Notes: generated from the letters alone by a model not told the origin. 64,000 bases of DNA from Sphingomonas folli (GCF_019429525.1 NZ_JAHXZL010000001.1:248001-312000); one strand, 5' to 3'; numbered from the stretch's first letter, positions 1 through 9,297 are shown. Translations and numbers: made by a program.

Positions 1-1
1 G

Positions 2-814
2 CCGACCGACCGCGCGATCGCGGTGCAGACCGCCGCGACCGGTCCCGCGGTGCCGTACACGCGCGCGATCGCGCACGACGCCGGCTGGCAGTGGCGTATC
101 CCGCTGCAACATCGCGTCGGCAACGGCATCGTCTACAGCGGCGCCTATCTCTCCGACGACGCGGCGCGCGCGCGCCTGCTCGACACGGTCGAAGGCGAGG
201 TGCTGATCGAGCCCCGGCTGATCCGCTTCCGCACCGGCCGGCGCGAGCGCGCCTGGGAGCGCAACTGCGTCGCGCTGAGCCTGGCGGGCGGCTTCGTCGA
301 GCCGCTCGAGTCGACCAGCATCCACCTGATCATGATCGCGCTGACCCGGCTGCTCCAGCTCTTCCCCTATGACGGGGTGACCGAGGCGCTGGCGGCACGC
401 TTCAACGACATGGCGCGGCGCGAGATCGAGGGCGTGCGCGACTTCATCATCCTTCACTATCACGTCAACCAGCGCGACGAGCCGTTCTGGCGACGCCTCC
501 GCGACATGCCGCTGCCCGACAGCCTCGCGGCGCGCATCGCGCTGTTCCGCGAGGGCGCGCAGGCGTTCCAGGCGAGCGACGAGCTGTTCACGGTCACGTC
601 GTGGGTGCAGGTGCTGCTCGGCCAGCGGCTGATGCCCGAATCGCACAATCGCGTGGCGCGCATGATGCCGCCGGGGCGGCTGGCCACCACGCTCGCCGAT
701 CTCGGCCGCGACGTCGCGCGGCAGGTGTCCGCGCTGCCGCCGCATCAACAATATCTCGATCGGCTCGTGGCACCGGCCACGACGGTGAGCGCGCGCGGCG
801 CGGGGGCGCGCTGA
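2..814 (+). CDS. Flavin-dependent tryptophan halogenase family protein, C-terminal part (5' end outside window)
   Basis: The reading frame is open from the window edge, so this is the last ~270 residues of a longer protein (family members are about 500 aa). The segment with GWQWRIPLQHRVGNGIVYS, followed by CVALSLAGGFVEPLESTSIH, is the well-known C-terminal half of FADH2-dependent tryptophan 7-halogenase-like proteins: the WxWxIP and PLESTS blocks contribute to the flavin/substrate region. The N-terminal FAD GxGxxG motif and the catalytic lysine lie upstream and cannot be checked. In sphingomonads such genes usually sit beside TonB-dependent receptors or SapC-like genes, which is general knowledge and is not visible here. 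The substrate cannot be deduced; many family members are not tryptophan-specific. Confidence 0.85.
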   Translation, partial: PTDRAIAVQTAATGPAVPYTRAIAHDAGWQWRIPLQHRVGNGIVYSGAYLSDDAARARLLDTVEGEVLIEPRLIRFRTGRRERAWERNCVALSLAGGFVEPLESTSIHLIMIALTRLLQLFPYDGVTEALAARFNDMARREIEGVRDFIILHYHVNQRDEPFWRRLRDMPLPDSLAARIALFREGAQAFQASDELFTVTSWVQVLLGQRLMPESHNRVARMMPPGRLATTLADLGRDVARQVSALPPHQQYLDRLVAPATTVSARGAGAR

Positions 815-900
815 TCGTGCCACGTGCGAGCACGGGCAGGTGACAGCGCGGCCGCGGGCGGGCACAGCGGCGCCATGTCCCGCCTCGCCCTCGATCGCGC

Positions 901-2652
901 GTGATCCCCCGCGCGCTGCGCCGCTGGCCCGCCTGGTCGCGCCGGCTCGGCGCGCGCGTGCGCTCGATCGAGCTGCTGTTCGTGCTGGTCGCGATCGTGA
1001 TCGGCATGGGCGCGGGGCTGCTCACGGTGGTGCAGGGCGCGCTGGCGCGGGCGCTGCAGCATCTCCTCTACCATCTGCCCGACGAGCTGCGTCTGAGCGG
1101 CGCGCCCGCGCTCGACTGGCGGCAGCTGCTGGTGCTGCCGCTCGGCGGCGTCGCGCTCGTGCTGTTCAACCGGCTGGTGGGCGCGCGGCGGCGCTCGCTG
1201 GTCGACGCGGTCGAGGCGAACGCACTCCACGGCGGGCAGCTCTCCGCGCGCGACAGCGCCATCGTCTCGGGCCAGACGATCCTGTCCAACGGCTTCGGCG
1301 CCTCGGTCGGGCTGGAGGCCGCCTACGCACAGCTCGGGGGGCTGATCGCCTCGGCGACCGGCCGTTGGCTGGCGCTGCGCCGGATCGACGTGCGCACGCT
1401 GGTGGGCGCGGGCGCCGGTGCCGCCATCGCCGCGGCGTTCGGCGCGCCGCTGGCGGGCGCCTTCTACGCCTTCGAGGTGGTGATCGGCGCCTATACGCCG
1501 GCCGCGATCGCGCCCGTGGTCGCCGCCGCGCTGGCGGGATCGCAGGTGGCGCAGCGGCTCGGCACCGTGCCCTATATCGTCGCGGTGGAGCGCGGGCCGG
1601 CGATCCACACCTTCGGCTATCTCGTCTACGGCGTCCTCGGGGTGCTCTGCGCCCTGATCGGCATCGCGATCATGCGCTCGGTCGGCGTGGTCGAGGCGCA
1701 GACTCGCGCGCGTCTGCCAGGCTGGAGCCGGCCGATCCTCGGCGGCGCGCTGCTGGCGGGGTTGGCCGCGGTGTCGCCGCAGGTGCTCTCCGCCGGGCAT
1801 AGCGCGCTCCACCTCGACATCACCGCCGCGGTGCCGCTCGCCTTCGTCGCGACGATCCTGCTGACGAAGTCGCTCGCGTCGATCGTGTCGCTCGGCCTCG
1901 GCTTCCGCGGCGGGCTGTTCTTCGCCTCGCTGTTCCTCGGCACGTTGGTGGGGCATCTCTACGCCGGCGCGCTCGGCTGGGCGGCGGGGGAGTCGATCCT
2001 CAACCCGGGCAACGCCGCGATGGTCGGCATGGCGGCGCTGGCCGTGGCGGTGATCGGCGCGCCTTTCACGATGACGATGCTGGTCCTCGAGGCGACGGGC
2101 AATTTCAGCCTGACGGGCGCGGTGTTGGCGGCGAGCCTGGTGTCGTCGACGATCGTGCGACAGTTCTTCGGCTATTCCTTCTCGACCTGGCGGCTCCACC
2201 TGCGCGGCGAGACGATCCGCAGCGCGCGCGACGTCGGCTGGGTCAAGGCGCTGACGGCGGGCCGCATGATGCGGCGTCAGCCCAACATGGTCGCTGGCAG
2301 CACCGGCGCCGCCGAGTTCCGCCGCCGCTTCCCGCTCGGCTCGACCAAGCGCGTGGTCGTGCTCGACGAGAGCGACCGCTACGCCGGGATCGTCGATCCC
2401 GTCGCGGCGCATGACGGGACGGTGCGGGACGACACGCCGGTGCTCGCGCTGGCGCAGGGGCGCGGCGAGATGTTGCGCCCCGAGATGGACATCCGCGCGG
2501 TGATGGCGCGGTTCGACGCGGCGCAGCGCGAGGAGCTGGCGGTGGTCGACGAGGCGGGGCGGGTGCTCGGCCTGCTCACCGAGGCGCACGTGCGGCGGCG
2601 CTACGGCGAGGAACTGGAGAAGAGCCAGCGCGAGCTGTTCGGCGAGGCCTGA
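901..2652 (+). CDS. ClC-family chloride channel/transporter with C-terminal CBS-like region
   Basis: Protein of 583 aa with about ten hydrophobic segments in residues 20-430. ClC signatures are visible: an SNGFGASVGLEAAYAQ block corresponding to the GxSxGxEGP selectivity/gating motif, AFGAPLAGAFYAFE (pore helix) and GLGFRGGLFFASLFLG (GxxGGxFxPxLxxG block). The gating glutamate is kept (about Glu139), but the following Gly-Pro is Ala-Ala, so this is a divergent branch. Residues 450-575 resemble a CBS pair (AELAVVDEAGRVLGLLTE), a cytoplasmic regulatory module. Expected role: Cl- channel or Cl-/H+ antiport in the inner membrane. Start GTG at 901; no in-frame ATG lies close by, so the exact start is uncertain. 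It stands alone between the halogenase and the esterase genes. Confidence 0.85.
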   Translation: MIPRALRRWPAWSRRLGARVRSIELLFVLVAIVIGMGAGLLTVVQGALARALQHLLYHLPDELRLSGAPALDWRQLLVLPLGGVALVLFNRLVGARRRSLVDAVEANALHGGQLSARDSAIVSGQTILSNGFGASVGLEAAYAQLGGLIASATGRWLALRRIDVRTLVGAGAGAAIAAAFGAPLAGAFYAFEVVIGAYTPAAIAPVVAAALAGSQVAQRLGTVPYIVAVERGPAIHTFGYLVYGVLGVLCALIGIAIMRSVGVVEAQTRARLPGWSRPILGGALLAGLAAVSPQVLSAGHSALHLDITAAVPLAFVATILLTKSLASIVSLGLGFRGGLFFASLFLGTLVGHLYAGALGWAAGESILNPGNAAMVGMAALAVAVIGAPFTMTMLVLEATGNFSLTGAVLAASLVSSTIVRQFFGYSFSTWRLHLRGETIRSARDVGWVKALTAGRMMRRQPNMVAGSTGAAEFRRRFPLGSTKRVVVLDESDRYAGIVDPVAAHDGTVRDDTPVLALAQGRGEMLRPEMDIRAVMARFDAAQREELAVVDEAGRVLGLLTEAHVRRRYGEELEKSQRELFGEA

Positions 2653-2727
2653 CCCCCCATCTGGGGGCGTTGTCGTGGCGGTGCCGGGTCGCTAGCCTCC
2701 TCGTCACAAGAGGATGGGGAGGACAGG

Positions 2728-3708
2728 ATGATAGGCCGGGTCGCGCGCGCGTGCTGCGCGCTGTTGTTGATGGCGGCATCGCCCGCGACGGCGCAGACCG
2801 CGCCTTACTCGTCGCTCACGGTGTTCGGCGACAGCCTCGTCGACGCGGGCAATATCCGCGCGCTCGGGCTCGGCGCCGATCCCGCGCTGGGATATGCCAA
2901 TGGCCGTTTCACTAACGGCTACGACTATACCGACCTGCTCAGCATCGCGATGTACGGCACGCCCACGCGCGCCTCGCTGCTGGGCGGCAGCAACTATGCC
3001 TTCGGCGGCGCGCGCGCGAGCGACACCAGCGGGGTGCCCGACGCGCGCGCGCAGGTCGCCGCGTACGGGGCCGCGCTCGCGAGCGGTAAGACGGTCGACC
3101 CCACGGGGCTCTACGTCCTCAATTTCGGCGGCAACGACGTGTTCGCAGCGGTCGCGCCGGGAGCGCCGGCGGGCTATACCAGCGACACCGCCTTCCTGCT
3201 GGACGCCGCGTCGCAATATGCCGCGGCGGTGCAGGATCTCGCCGACCTCGGCGCGCGCAACATCCTCGTCACCGGCTTCCCGGTGGCCACCGCGGGCTTG
3301 CCGCTCGACCTCTCGATCGAGGCGGAGAAATATCTCACGACCGATCTCGCCGGGCTCTCCGTCGCCGACGGGGTGAGGGTGACGCAGTTCAGCTACCTCG
3401 GCTTCTTCGGGCGGGTGCAGGCTGATCCGTCGGCGTTCGGTCTGCCCCCGCTGATCCTGCCCGATCCGAGCGACGCCGCGACGACCTGCCAGGGCGCGGG
3501 GGCGCTGCCCGACTGCACCGGCTATTTCTCGCTCGACGGTATCCACCCGACCGCGGCGATCCATCGCGCGCTGTACGACGACCTGAACCGCCAGCTCGGC
3601 CTCGGTCTGCCCGCGGTGCCCGAGCCGGCCACCTGGGCGATGATGATCCTGGGCTTCGCGCTGGTCGGCACGTCGCTGCGACGCCGGCGCGTGGCCGCGA
3701 TGGTGTGA
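2728..3708 (+). CDS. Secreted GDSL/SGNH esterase with PEP-CTERM tail
   Basis: 326-aa SGNH-hydrolase (lecithinase/thermolabile-hemolysin-like lipase). An N-terminal signal peptide (ALLLMAASPATA, cleavage near residue 22) is followed at once by block I, FGDSLVDAGN (nucleophile Ser36). Block III is NFGGNDVF and block V is SLDGIHPT, which supplies the Asp-His pair. The C-terminus carries a PEP-CTERM sorting signal: VPEPATWAMMILGFALVG as TM helix, then basic SLRRRR. That signal in proteobacteria directs processing by exosortase/archaeosortase-type enzymes linked to exopolysaccharide. The predicted product is therefore an exported, surface-processed ester hydrolase. An AGGATGGGGAGG Shine-Dalgarno region precedes the ATG. 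Confidence 0.85.
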   Translation: MIGRVARACCALLLMAASPATAQTAPYSSLTVFGDSLVDAGNIRALGLGADPALGYANGRFTNGYDYTDLLSIAMYGTPTRASLLGGSNYAFGGARASDTSGVPDARAQVAAYGAALASGKTVDPTGLYVLNFGGNDVFAAVAPGAPAGYTSDTAFLLDAASQYAAAVQDLADLGARNILVTGFPVATAGLPLDLSIEAEKYLTTDLAGLSVADGVRVTQFSYLGFFGRVQADPSAFGLPPLILPDPSDAATTCQGAGALPDCTGYFSLDGIHPTAAIHRALYDDLNRQLGLGLPAVPEPATWAMMILGFALVGTSLRRRRVAAMV

Positions 3709-3875
3709 CGCAGGCGAGACCGGCGCGGCGACGGGTAGGTATGCGCCAACCTCGCTGCCGCCCGTGTCAGACCGCGATCTCGTCGCGCTCGACCGAGTGG
3801 GCGCCGGCGATGACCGTTTCCCCACCGCGTCGTGGACGCGTCCCAGCGACCTGCTTCTCGCCACCGAGCGCAGGC

Positions 3876-3950
3876 TGGTGACCCCTACGGGGCTCGAACC
3901 CGTGTTTCAGCCGTGAAAGGGCCGCGTCCTAACCACTAGACGAAGGGGCC
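3876..3950 (-). tRNA. tRNA-Glu (anticodon TTC)
   Basis: On the minus strand the 75-nt cloverleaf begins GGCCCCTTCGTCTAGTGGTT and ends AGGGGTC-A-CCA, with CCA encoded. The acceptor stem GGCCCCT/AGGGGTC pairs with one G-U. The anticodon loop is CTTTCAC with TTC at 3915-3917, and the T-arm has GGGTTCGAACCCC. These are the hallmarks of bacterial tRNA-Glu. The other sequence between the esterase and recJ (3709-3875 and 3951-4022) shows no gene I can support. Confidence 0.97.
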
Positions 3951-4022
3951 GCGAGGGCGGCTGGTCGGTTACGGGCAAAGCGGCGGACGGTCAAGCCGGT
4001 TCGCCGCCTCACCGGGCGTCGC

Positions 4023-5768
4023 TCACACCGCCCAGGCGGCGTCGTCGAGGTGGAGCTCGGCGGTACCGCGGCCGCTCCACTCGTCGATCCGCGCGCGACC
4101 GGCGAGCCACAGCCGGCGCGACGGCCCGGCGGCGAGCAGCGCCTGGCCGAGCGCGGTGTCGGCGGCGCGGAACGCCATCGTCTTGAGGCTGCGCCCGTCG
4201 TCGCCCGCGACGATGGCGCGGACGTGCCCGCTCCCGACGACGTCGACCCTGATCGTCCGCACCGGCCCCACCGCGACGCGCGGCGCCGGCCAGCCGCTGC
4301 CGTACGGCCCGCCCGCCTCGAGCGCCTCGACCAGGGCCGCGGTCACGCCGCCCGGCGCCAGCACCGAATCGACCAGCAGCGCGCGTCCGGCCTGCGCCAG
4401 CGCGACCGTCTCGGCCAGCCTGGCCTCGATCCAGTCGGCGAAGGCGGGCACCTGCTCGGCGGCGATCGTCAGTCCCGCCGCCATGGCGTGCCCGCCCCCC
4501 GCGATCAGCAGCCCCTGCTCGCGCGCCGCGAGGACTGCCGCGCCGAGGTCGACGCCGGAGATCGATCGGCCCGATCCCTTGCCCACGCCCGCCTCGTCGA
4601 GCGCGATGACGATCGCGGGGCGGCCGGTCTTCTCCTTCAGTCGCCCTGCGACGATCCCGATCACGCCGGGGTGCCACCCGCTGCCGGCGACGACGCCGAC
4701 CGCGCGATCCTGGTGGAGCAGCGCCTCGGCGGCTTCCTGCACCATCGCCTCGATCGCGCGGCGCTCCTCGTTGAGCCGGTCGAGCTCGGCGGCGAGCGCG
4801 CCCGCCTCGACGGGATCGCTGGTGGTGAGCAGCCGGACGCCCAGGTCGGCGCGGCCGACGCGGCCGCCCGCGTTGATCCGCGGGCCCAGCGCGTAGCCCA
4901 GGTCGGTCGCGGTCGGCGCGCGCGTCAGCCGCGCCGCGTCGGCGAGCGCGGCGAGGCCGATGTTGCGGCGCTGCGCCATCACCTTGAGACCCTGCGCGAC
5001 GAAGGCGCGGTTGAGCCCGCGCAGCTGCGCCACGTCCGCGACGGTGCCGAGCGCGACGAGGTCGAGCAGCTCGATCAACCTCGGCTCGGGTCGCGCGACG
5101 AAATGGCCGCGCGCGCGCAGCACGCGCAGCAGCGCCGCGCCGAGCAGGAAGGCGACCCCGACCGCGGCGAGATGGCCGTGCGCGGCGCCGTCGGTCTCGT
5201 CGCGGCGGTTGGGGTTCACCACCGCGAGCGCGCGCGGCAGCTCGGTGGTGCACTGATGGTGGTCGACCACGATGACCTCGGCGCGCGCCGCGGCGAGGGC
5301 CTCGAACGCCTGCGCGCCGCAGTCGACCGTGACGATCAGCGTCGCGCCCTCGACCGCGAGCCGCTCCATCGCCGCCACGCTCGGGCCATAGCCCTCGATC
5401 AGCCGGTCGGGGATGTAGACCCGCGGCGCGCGGCCGAGCTCGCCGAGCAGCCGCGCCAGCAGCGCGGAGGAGGTGGCACCGTCGACGTCATAGTCGCCGA
5501 ACACCGCGACCTGCTCGCCCGTCACCACCGCGTCGGCGAGCCGCTCGGCGGCGGCGTCCATATCGCGGAAGATCGACGGGTCGGGCATGAAGCCGCGGAT
5601 CGACGGCGCCTTGTGCGCCTCGAGCGCCTCGCGCGGGCAGCCGCGCGCGAGGAGCAATTGGGTGAGGAGATCGTCGGGCACGAACCGCTCGCGCTGGTCT
5701 GCCGCCAGCGCTCGCCAGCGCCAGGGCTGGCCGAGGATCGAGCGCTCGACATCGAGGACGTGACGCAT
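4023..5768 (-). CDS. recJ: Single-stranded-DNA-specific exonuclease RecJ
   Basis: 581-aa DHH-family 5'-3' ssDNA exonuclease acting in RecFOR recombination, mismatch and base-excision repair. The metal-binding motifs are in order: FGDYDVDGATSSALL (about residues 90-105), a VDCGA motif, and VVDHHQCTTELP (DHH). A DHHA1-type region follows with ALGPRINAGGRVGRADLGVRLL and the GGGHAMAAGLTI block, and then the C-terminal OB-like domain. Length is typical for the family. The start ATG at 5768 gives MRHVLDVERSILG, which aligns with the usual RecJ N-terminus. It is transcribed toward the tRNA gene and divergently from the merC-like gene. Confidence 0.96.
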   Translation of the reverse strand: MRHVLDVERSILGQPWRWRALAADQRERFVPDDLLTQLLLARGCPREALEAHKAPSIRGFMPDPSIFRDMDAAAERLADAVVTGEQVAVFGDYDVDGATSSALLARLLGELGRAPRVYIPDRLIEGYGPSVAAMERLAVEGATLIVTVDCGAQAFEALAAARAEVIVVDHHQCTTELPRALAVVNPNRRDETDGAAHGHLAAVGVAFLLGAALLRVLRARGHFVARPEPRLIELLDLVALGTVADVAQLRGLNRAFVAQGLKVMAQRRNIGLAALADAARLTRAPTATDLGYALGPRINAGGRVGRADLGVRLLTTSDPVEAGALAAELDRLNEERRAIEAMVQEAAEALLHQDRAVGVVAGSGWHPGVIGIVAGRLKEKTGRPAIVIALDEAGVGKGSGRSISGVDLGAAVLAAREQGLLIAGGGHAMAAGLTIAAEQVPAFADWIEARLAETVALAQAGRALLVDSVLAPGGVTAALVEALEAGGPYGSGWPAPRVAVGPVRTIRVDVVGSGHVRAIVAGDDGRSLKTMAFRAADTALGQALLAAGPSRRLWLAGRARIDEWSGRGTAELHLDDAAWAV

Positions 5769-5839
5769 CCCACCTCTCCTATCGCATCGCGGACGGACAA
5801 GTCACGTGCGGCGACCCCGCCGAGAAAATAAACGGATGA

Positions 5840-5853
5840 GACATTGTAACATC
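5840..5853. promoter_or_regulatory. Putative Zur (zinc uptake regulator) operator
   Basis: The 14-bp site GACATTGTAACATC is a partial palindrome (GA..TT..AA..TC). On the minus strand it reads GATGTTACAATGTC, matching the alphaproteobacterial Zur-box core ATGTTATAACAT at 9 of 12 positions. It lies 27 bp upstream of the MerC-family gene, which is followed by the zur gene, and 72 bp upstream of the recJ start. The assignment rests on resemblance plus context. Confidence 0.45.
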
Positions 5854-5879
5854 GCGCCGCATCACCTATTTGGCGCGGC

Positions 5880-6269
5880 ATGTCGTCGTCGCCTGTCCCT
5901 CGCAGCGAGCGCCCCGGTCGGATCGACCGTTGGGCGATCTGGCTGTCGGCGGCGTGCGTCGTCCACTGCCTCGCCACCACGGCGGCGGTGGCGCTGCTGT
6001 CGACCGCCGGTGGACTGCTGGGCAGTCCGCTGATCCACGAGGTGGGGTTGCTGCTCGCGCTCGGGCTGGGGCTGCTCGCTTTCGGGCGCGGCGTGCTGAC
6101 GCACCGGCGGCTGCTGCCGGTCGTGCTCGGCGGCGGCGGATTGGTGCTGATGGCGGCGGCGATCGTGGCGCCGCACGGCGACTCGCACCTGATCGAGTCG
6201 CTGCTCACGATCGCGGGGGTGCTGCTGCTGGCGGTGGGACATACCGTCAACCGCCGCGCGCGCGGCTGA
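5880..6269 (+). CDS. MerC-domain integral membrane protein
   Basis: 129-aa protein with four predicted TM helices. The first contains the MerC-family CxxHC motif (AACVVHCLATT, about residues 21-31), which in mercury-transport MerC proteins carries the metal-binding cysteines. There are no other mer genes nearby. The gene sits directly upstream of a Fur-family regulator of the Zur type and behind a Zur-like site, so a role in zinc or another metal in the inner membrane is more likely here than mercury detoxification; that is inference. The start ATG at 5880 follows an AT-richer leader. Confidence 0.8.
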   Translation: MSSSPVPRSERPGRIDRWAIWLSAACVVHCLATTAAVALLSTAGGLLGSPLIHEVGLLLALGLGLLAFGRGVLTHRRLLPVVLGGGGLVLMAAAIVAPHGDSHLIESLLTIAGVLLLAVGHTVNRRARG

Positions 6270-6315
6270 GCCGGCGCTTGCTGCGCGGGCTTGCCCCGCC
6301 TAGTTTGGATCGACC

Positions 6316-6783
6316 ATGGCGCATCGTCACGACGAACCCGAGGGCGCGGACCTGCTGGCCGCCGCGCGCCACACGCTCGAGCGATCGGGCGAGCAGTGGA
6401 CCGCGATGCGCGAGAGCGTCTACGCGGCGCTGAGCGGCTTCGCCAAACCCGCCTCGGCCTATGACATCGCCGAGGCGGTGTCGCGGACGCAGGGGCGGCG
6501 CATCGCCGCCAACAGCGTCTATCGCATCCTCGACCTGTTCGTCGGCGCCAACCTCGCCCAGCGGGTGGAGAGCGCCAACGCCTATGTGGTCAACGCGCAC
6601 CCGGGCTGCCGTCACGACTGCATCTTCCTGGTGTGCGACGGCTGCGGCACCACCACGCACCTCGACGACGACTCGCTCACCCGCGGACTGCGCGAGGCGG
6701 CGGCGGCGTCGGGGTTCGCCGCCGAGCGGCCGGTGATCGAGCTGCGCGGACGCTGCCGCGACTGTGCCGCCGCCACGCACTGA
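6316..6783 (+). CDS. zur: Fur-family transcriptional regulator, Zur-like
   Basis: 155-aa winged-helix metalloregulator. Residues 15-85 form the DNA-binding domain (WTAMRESVYAAL, then NSVYRILDLFVGANLAQRVES). The dimerisation domain holds HPGCRHDCIFLVCDGCG (CxxC plus His/Cys-rich metal-site region), and CRDC near the end provides the second pair of structural-zinc cysteines. The HxCIFLVC pattern resembles Zur more than Fur, PerR or Irr. Zur represses zinc-uptake genes when zinc is sufficient. It lies 46 bp downstream of the MerC-like gene in the same direction, probably in one unit controlled by the site at 5840. Confidence 0.85.
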   Translation: MAHRHDEPEGADLLAAARHTLERSGEQWTAMRESVYAALSGFAKPASAYDIAEAVSRTQGRRIAANSVYRILDLFVGANLAQRVESANAYVVNAHPGCRHDCIFLVCDGCGTTTHLDDDSLTRGLREAAAASGFAAERPVIELRGRCRDCAAATH

Positions 6784-6835
6784 ACCACCAAAACCGGTAA
6801 TCGACAGCCTGATGTGGCTCAGCTATTCCGGTTAG

Positions 6836-8755
6836 ATGGCTGATGCCCCCGACACCCCGCTGCTCGACACGGTCGAGACGCCCGACGCGCTCCGCACCCT
6901 GAAGCCCGACCAGCTCCGCCAGCTCGCCGACGAGTTGCGCCAGGAGACGATCTCCGCCGTCGGCCACACCGGCGGCCATCTCGGCTCAGGCCTGGGCGTG
7001 GTCGAGCTGACCGTGGCGATCCACTACGTCTTCGACACGCCGCGCGACCGGCTGATCTGGGACGTCGGCCACCAATGCTATCCGCACAAGATCCTGACCG
7101 GGCGGCGCGACCGCATCCGCACGCTGCGGCAGGGCGGGGGCCTCTCGGGCTTCACCAAGCGCAGCGAGAGCGAGTATGACCCGTTCGGGGCGGCGCACAG
7201 CTCGACCTCGATCTCGGCCGCGCTCGGCTTCGCCACTGCCAACAAGCTGAGTGGCGCGCCGGGCAAGGCGATCGCGGTGATCGGCGACGGCGCGATGTCC
7301 GCCGGCATGGCCTATGAGGCGATGAACAACGCCGAGGCGGCGGGCAACCGCCTGATCGTGGTCCTCAACGACAACGACATGTCGATCGCTCCCCCGGTCG
7401 GCGGGCTCTCCGCCTATCTCTCGCGCATGGTATCCAGCCGCGAGTTCCTCGGCGTGCGCGAGCTGATGAAGCGAGTCGCGCGGCGGCTGCCGCGGCCGTT
7501 CCACACCTCGCTGCGCAAGACCGACGAATATGCCCGCGGCATGACGATGGGCGGCACGCTCTTCGAGGAGCTCGGCTTCTACTACGTCGGCCCGATCGAC
7601 GGCCACAATCTCGACCATCTCATCCCCGTGCTCGAGAACGTGCGCGACGCGGAGGAGGGGCCGATCCTGGTCCATGTCGTCACCAAGAAGGGCAAGGGTT
7701 ACGCCCCCGCCGAGAAGGCCGCGGACAAGTATCACGGCGTCCAGAAGTTCGACGTGATCACCGGCACCCAGGCCAAGGCGCCGCCGGGGCCGCCGGCCTA
7801 TCAGAACGTCTTCGGCCAGGTGCTGAGCGCCGCGGCGGACAAGGACCAGCGGATCTGCGCGATCACCGCGGCGATGCCCTCGGGTACCGGTCTCGACCTG
7901 TTCGCCAACGCGCACCCCGAGCGCTTCTTCGACGTCGGCATCGCCGAGCAGCACGCGGTGACCTTCGCCGCCGGGCTGGCGGCGCAGGGGATGCGGCCGT
8001 TCTGCGCGATCTACTCGACCTTCCTGCAGCGCGCCTACGACCAGGTGGTGCACGACGTCGCGATCCAGAACCTGCCGGTGCGCTTCGCGATCGACCGCGC
8101 CGGGCTGGTCGGCGCCGACGGCGCCACCCACGCGGGCAGCTTCGACGTCACCTATCTCGCCACTCTGCCCAACATGGTGGTGATGGCGGCGGCGGACGAG
8201 GCCGAGCTGGCGCATATGGTGCAGACCTGCGTCGAGCATGACTCGAGCCCGATCGCGGTGCGCTACCCGCGCGGCAACGGCACCGGCGTGGCGCTGCCCG
8301 CCGAGCCGAAGGCGCTCGAGATCGGCAAGGGCCGGATCGTGCGCGAGGGCAAGAAGGTGGCGATCCTGTCGCTCGGCACGCGGCTGGCGGAGGCGATCAA
8401 GGCGGCCGAGGCGCTCGACGCCAAGGGGCTATCGACCACGGTGGCCGACCTGCGCTTCGCCAAGCCGCTCGACGAGGCGCTGATCCGCCGCCTGCTCACC
8501 ACGCACGAGGTGGCGGTGACGATCGAGGAGGGCGCGGTCGGCGGCCTGGGCGCGCACGTGCTGACGCTCGCCTCGGACGAGGGGCTGACCGACGCGGGCC
8601 TGCGCATCCGCACGATGCGGCTGCCCGACCTGTTCCAGGACCAGGACAAGCCCGACGTGCAATATGCCGAGGCCGGGCTCGACGCCGACGCGATCGTGCG
8701 CACGGTGCTGACCGCGCTGCGCTACAACGAGGCGGGCGCGATCGCGCGCGCCTGA
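6836..8755 (+). CDS. dxs: 1-deoxy-D-xylulose-5-phosphate synthase
   Basis: 639-aa thiamine-diphosphate enzyme that condenses pyruvate and glyceraldehyde 3-phosphate to DXP, the first step of the non-mevalonate isoprenoid pathway (also feeding thiamine and pyridoxal synthesis). The ThDP motif [17 protein letters not shown]...NDNDMSI (about residues 150-185) is intact. [20 protein letters not shown], the FGAAHSSTS loop and the [17 protein letters not shown] transketolase block with catalytic Glu are present. Length is usual for Dxs. In carotenoid-forming sphingomonads it supplies the pigment precursor. ATG at 6836. Confidence 0.97.
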   Translation: MADAPDTPLLDTVETPDALRTLKPDQLRQLADELRQETISAVGHTGGHLGSGLGVVELTVAIHYVFDTPRDRLIWDVGHQCYPHKILTGRRDRIRTLRQGGGLSGFTKRSESEYDPFGAAHSSTSISAALGFATANKLSGAPGKAIAVIGDGAMSAGMAYEAMNNAEAAGNRLIVVLNDNDMSIAPPVGGLSAYLSRMVSSREFLGVRELMKRVARRLPRPFHTSLRKTDEYARGMTMGGTLFEELGFYYVGPIDGHNLDHLIPVLENVRDAEEGPILVHVVTKKGKGYAPAEKAADKYHGVQKFDVITGTQAKAPPGPPAYQNVFGQVLSAAADKDQRICAITAAMPSGTGLDLFANAHPERFFDVGIAEQHAVTFAAGLAAQGMRPFCAIYSTFLQRAYDQVVHDVAIQNLPVRFAIDRAGLVGADGATHAGSFDVTYLATLPNMVVMAAADEAELAHMVQTCVEHDSSPIAVRYPRGNGTGVALPAEPKALEIGKGRIVREGKKVAILSLGTRLAEAIKAAEALDAKGLSTTVADLRFAKPLDEALIRRLLTTHEVAVTIEEGAVGGLGAHVLTLASDEGLTDAGLRIRTMRLPDLFQDQDKPDVQYAEAGLDADAIVRTVLTALRYNEAGAIARA

Positions 8756-8762
8756 CGCGGGC

Positions 8763-9167
8763 GTGACCGGCTGGGAGAAGGTCGGCGCGCTCACCGCGCT
8801 GTACGCGATCGGCTTGCTCTGGGCCAATTGGCTGATGGTGCGGCGCGTGCGCGGGGCGGTGGCGGCGCGTGCGGCCTGGACCGCGGCGGACTTCGACGAC
8901 TGTTTCGCCGAACTCGACCCGCGCGTCGCTCCCTCGGTGCGCGCGGCACTGGCGCCGCATTACGGTCCCGGCGTGGTGCCGCGGCCGGAGGACACGCTGC
9001 GCCGCTTCCTCAAGCTCGACCGCGGCGAGGTCGAGGACGTCGCGCTCGACGCGGCGGCGCGGCTGGGGCTGGCGCTGGAGGCGGAGCGGAAGGCGCTGCT
9101 CGTCGCGGACCTCCCCGACGTCGCGGCGCTGGTGCGGTATCTCGGAGCGAGGGTGAGGCAGTCCTAG
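8763..9167 (+). CDS. Small hypothetical protein with N-terminal membrane helix
   Basis: 134 aa, starting at GTG 8763 only 7 bp after dxs, so probably co-transcribed. Residues 5-25 (KVGALTALYAIGLLWANWLMV) form one hydrophobic helix followed by RRVRG, suggesting an anchored protein with a cytoplasmic C-terminal part. The rest is Ala/Arg/Glu-rich and mostly helical (DDCFAELDPRV, DTLRRFLKLDRGEVEDVALDAAARLGL). I recognise no family or catalytic motif. Confidence 0.6.
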   Translation: MTGWEKVGALTALYAIGLLWANWLMVRRVRGAVAARAAWTAADFDDCFAELDPRVAPSVRAALAPHYGPGVVPRPEDTLRRFLKLDRGEVEDVALDAAARLGLALEAERKALLVADLPDVAALVRYLGARVRQS

Positions 9168-9297
9168 ATCCTCCCCGGCACCGGGAGGGGGACCAGCCGC
9201 AGGCTGGTGGAGGGGGGCTTTCGCAAGAGCCGCGCCTGGTGGAGAGCCCCCTCCATCACTCGCTGCGCGAGCGGTCCCTCCCTGTGCCGGGAGGATC
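9167..9297. repeat. Palindromic intergenic repeat (REP/BOX-like)
   Basis: The outer arms GATCCTCCCCGGCAC (9167-9181) and GTGCCGGGAGGATC (9284-9297) are inverted with one missing G. Inner arms (CCACCAGCCTGCGGCTGGTCC-like and GGAGGGGGCTCTC-like) also fold back, giving a long branched hairpin between the small gene after dxs and the toxin-antitoxin operon. The pattern is typical of extragenic palindromic repeats in alphaproteobacteria. It also acts as a plausible end-of-transcript structure. Confidence 0.6.

Noticed and set aside
745..2589. Large minus-strand open frame opposite the ClC gene
   Set aside because: Rich in His/Arg/Gln/Ala and low complexity, typical of antisense frames in GC-rich DNA; the plus-strand ClC motifs explain the region.
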